From positions 1 to 5,487 of the forward strand of contig DJUV01000304.1 of assembly GCA_002440625.1 (NCBI GenBank): a stretch of 5,487 bases of DNA, given 5' to 3'. The translations under genes were made by a program, and so were the position numbers. Below the pieces are notes generated by a model. That model was not told the origin of the DNA. It was given only the letters and a program-made list of their open reading frames with translations, and searched no databases. This stretch comes from Rhodobacteraceae bacterium UBA6273 (GTDB lineage: Bacteria; Pseudomonadota; Alphaproteobacteria; Rhodobacterales; Rhodobacteraceae). Shown piece after piece: positions 5,449 to 5,487 of the stretch. The stretch's first letter is position 1, and every line of letters begins with the position of its first letter.

Positions 5449-5487
5449 TCAGGCCCGCTCAAGGCACATGGCAACGCCCATGCCGCC
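5449..5487 (-). CDS. phaA: Acetyl-CoA acetyltransferase PhaA, last 12 codons only
   Basis: The last 39 bases, read leftward, encode 'GGMGVAMCLERA' and a TGA stop (5449-5451). This is the conserved C-terminal end of biosynthetic thiolases, which includes part of the glycine-rich loop next to the final active-site cysteine. Thiolase joins two acetyl-CoA molecules to acetoacetyl-CoA, the substrate of PhaB encoded just downstream. Only the tail is inside the window, so the call relies on this motif plus the phaB neighbour; the rest of the gene, including the catalytic residues, lies beyond the right edge. Confidence 0.87.
   Translation of the reverse strand, partial: GGMGVAMCLERA

Overview
The window is about 5.5 kb of GC-rich, densely coding chromosomal DNA. 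The proteins look like those of an alphaproteobacterium, most likely of the Rhodobacter/Paracoccus/Ruegeria group (Rhodobacterales). That placement rests on the phaA-phaB pair, whose PhaB protein closely resembles those of that group; on a DUF2007 gene next to a COG4123 methyltransferase and a long-chain polyprenyl diphosphate synthase; and on a YdcH/DUF465 gene. It is an inference from protein recognition, not from a search.

Layout, left to right. On the + strand the end of an alpha/beta hydrolase gene (1-336) overlaps by four bases a PLP-dependent threonine/serine dehydratase gene (333-1310). This converges, with two bases between stops, on a leftward long-chain polyprenyl diphosphate synthase gene (1313-2314), probably making the ubiquinone side chain. 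A 54-base divergent intergenic region separates it from a rightward pair: a 71-residue DUF2007 protein (2369-2584) and a TrmN6-like N6-adenine methyltransferase (2586-3353), one base apart. A 119-base gap holds a possible promoter and a perfect TGTGA-N6-TCACA palindrome ahead of a 55-residue YdcH-family protein (3473-3640). This converges, four bases between stops, on a leftward ten-helix DMT/EamA transporter gene (3645-4508). A 113-base gap carries a strong intrinsic terminator for the last leftward unit: phaB (4622-5344), preceded by the last 12 codons of phaA (5449-5487), with a 104-base spacer that contains a strong hairpin.

Functionally this is mostly housekeeping: PhaA and PhaB condense and reduce acetyl-CoA to (R)-3-hydroxybutyryl-CoA for polyhydroxyalkanoate synthesis; the polyprenyl synthase feeds quinone synthesis; the methyltransferase probably modifies tRNA; the dehydratase deaminates threonine or serine; the transporter probably exports amino acids or related metabolites. 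There is no stretch over 300 bases without a gene. I see no mobile element, CRISPR array, tRNA or rRNA, and no defensible novel multi-gene system. The most interesting signals are small regulatory ones: the CRP-like palindrome before the ydcH-type gene, the hairpin between phaA and phaB, and the apparent lack of a ribosome binding site before the DUF2007 gene.
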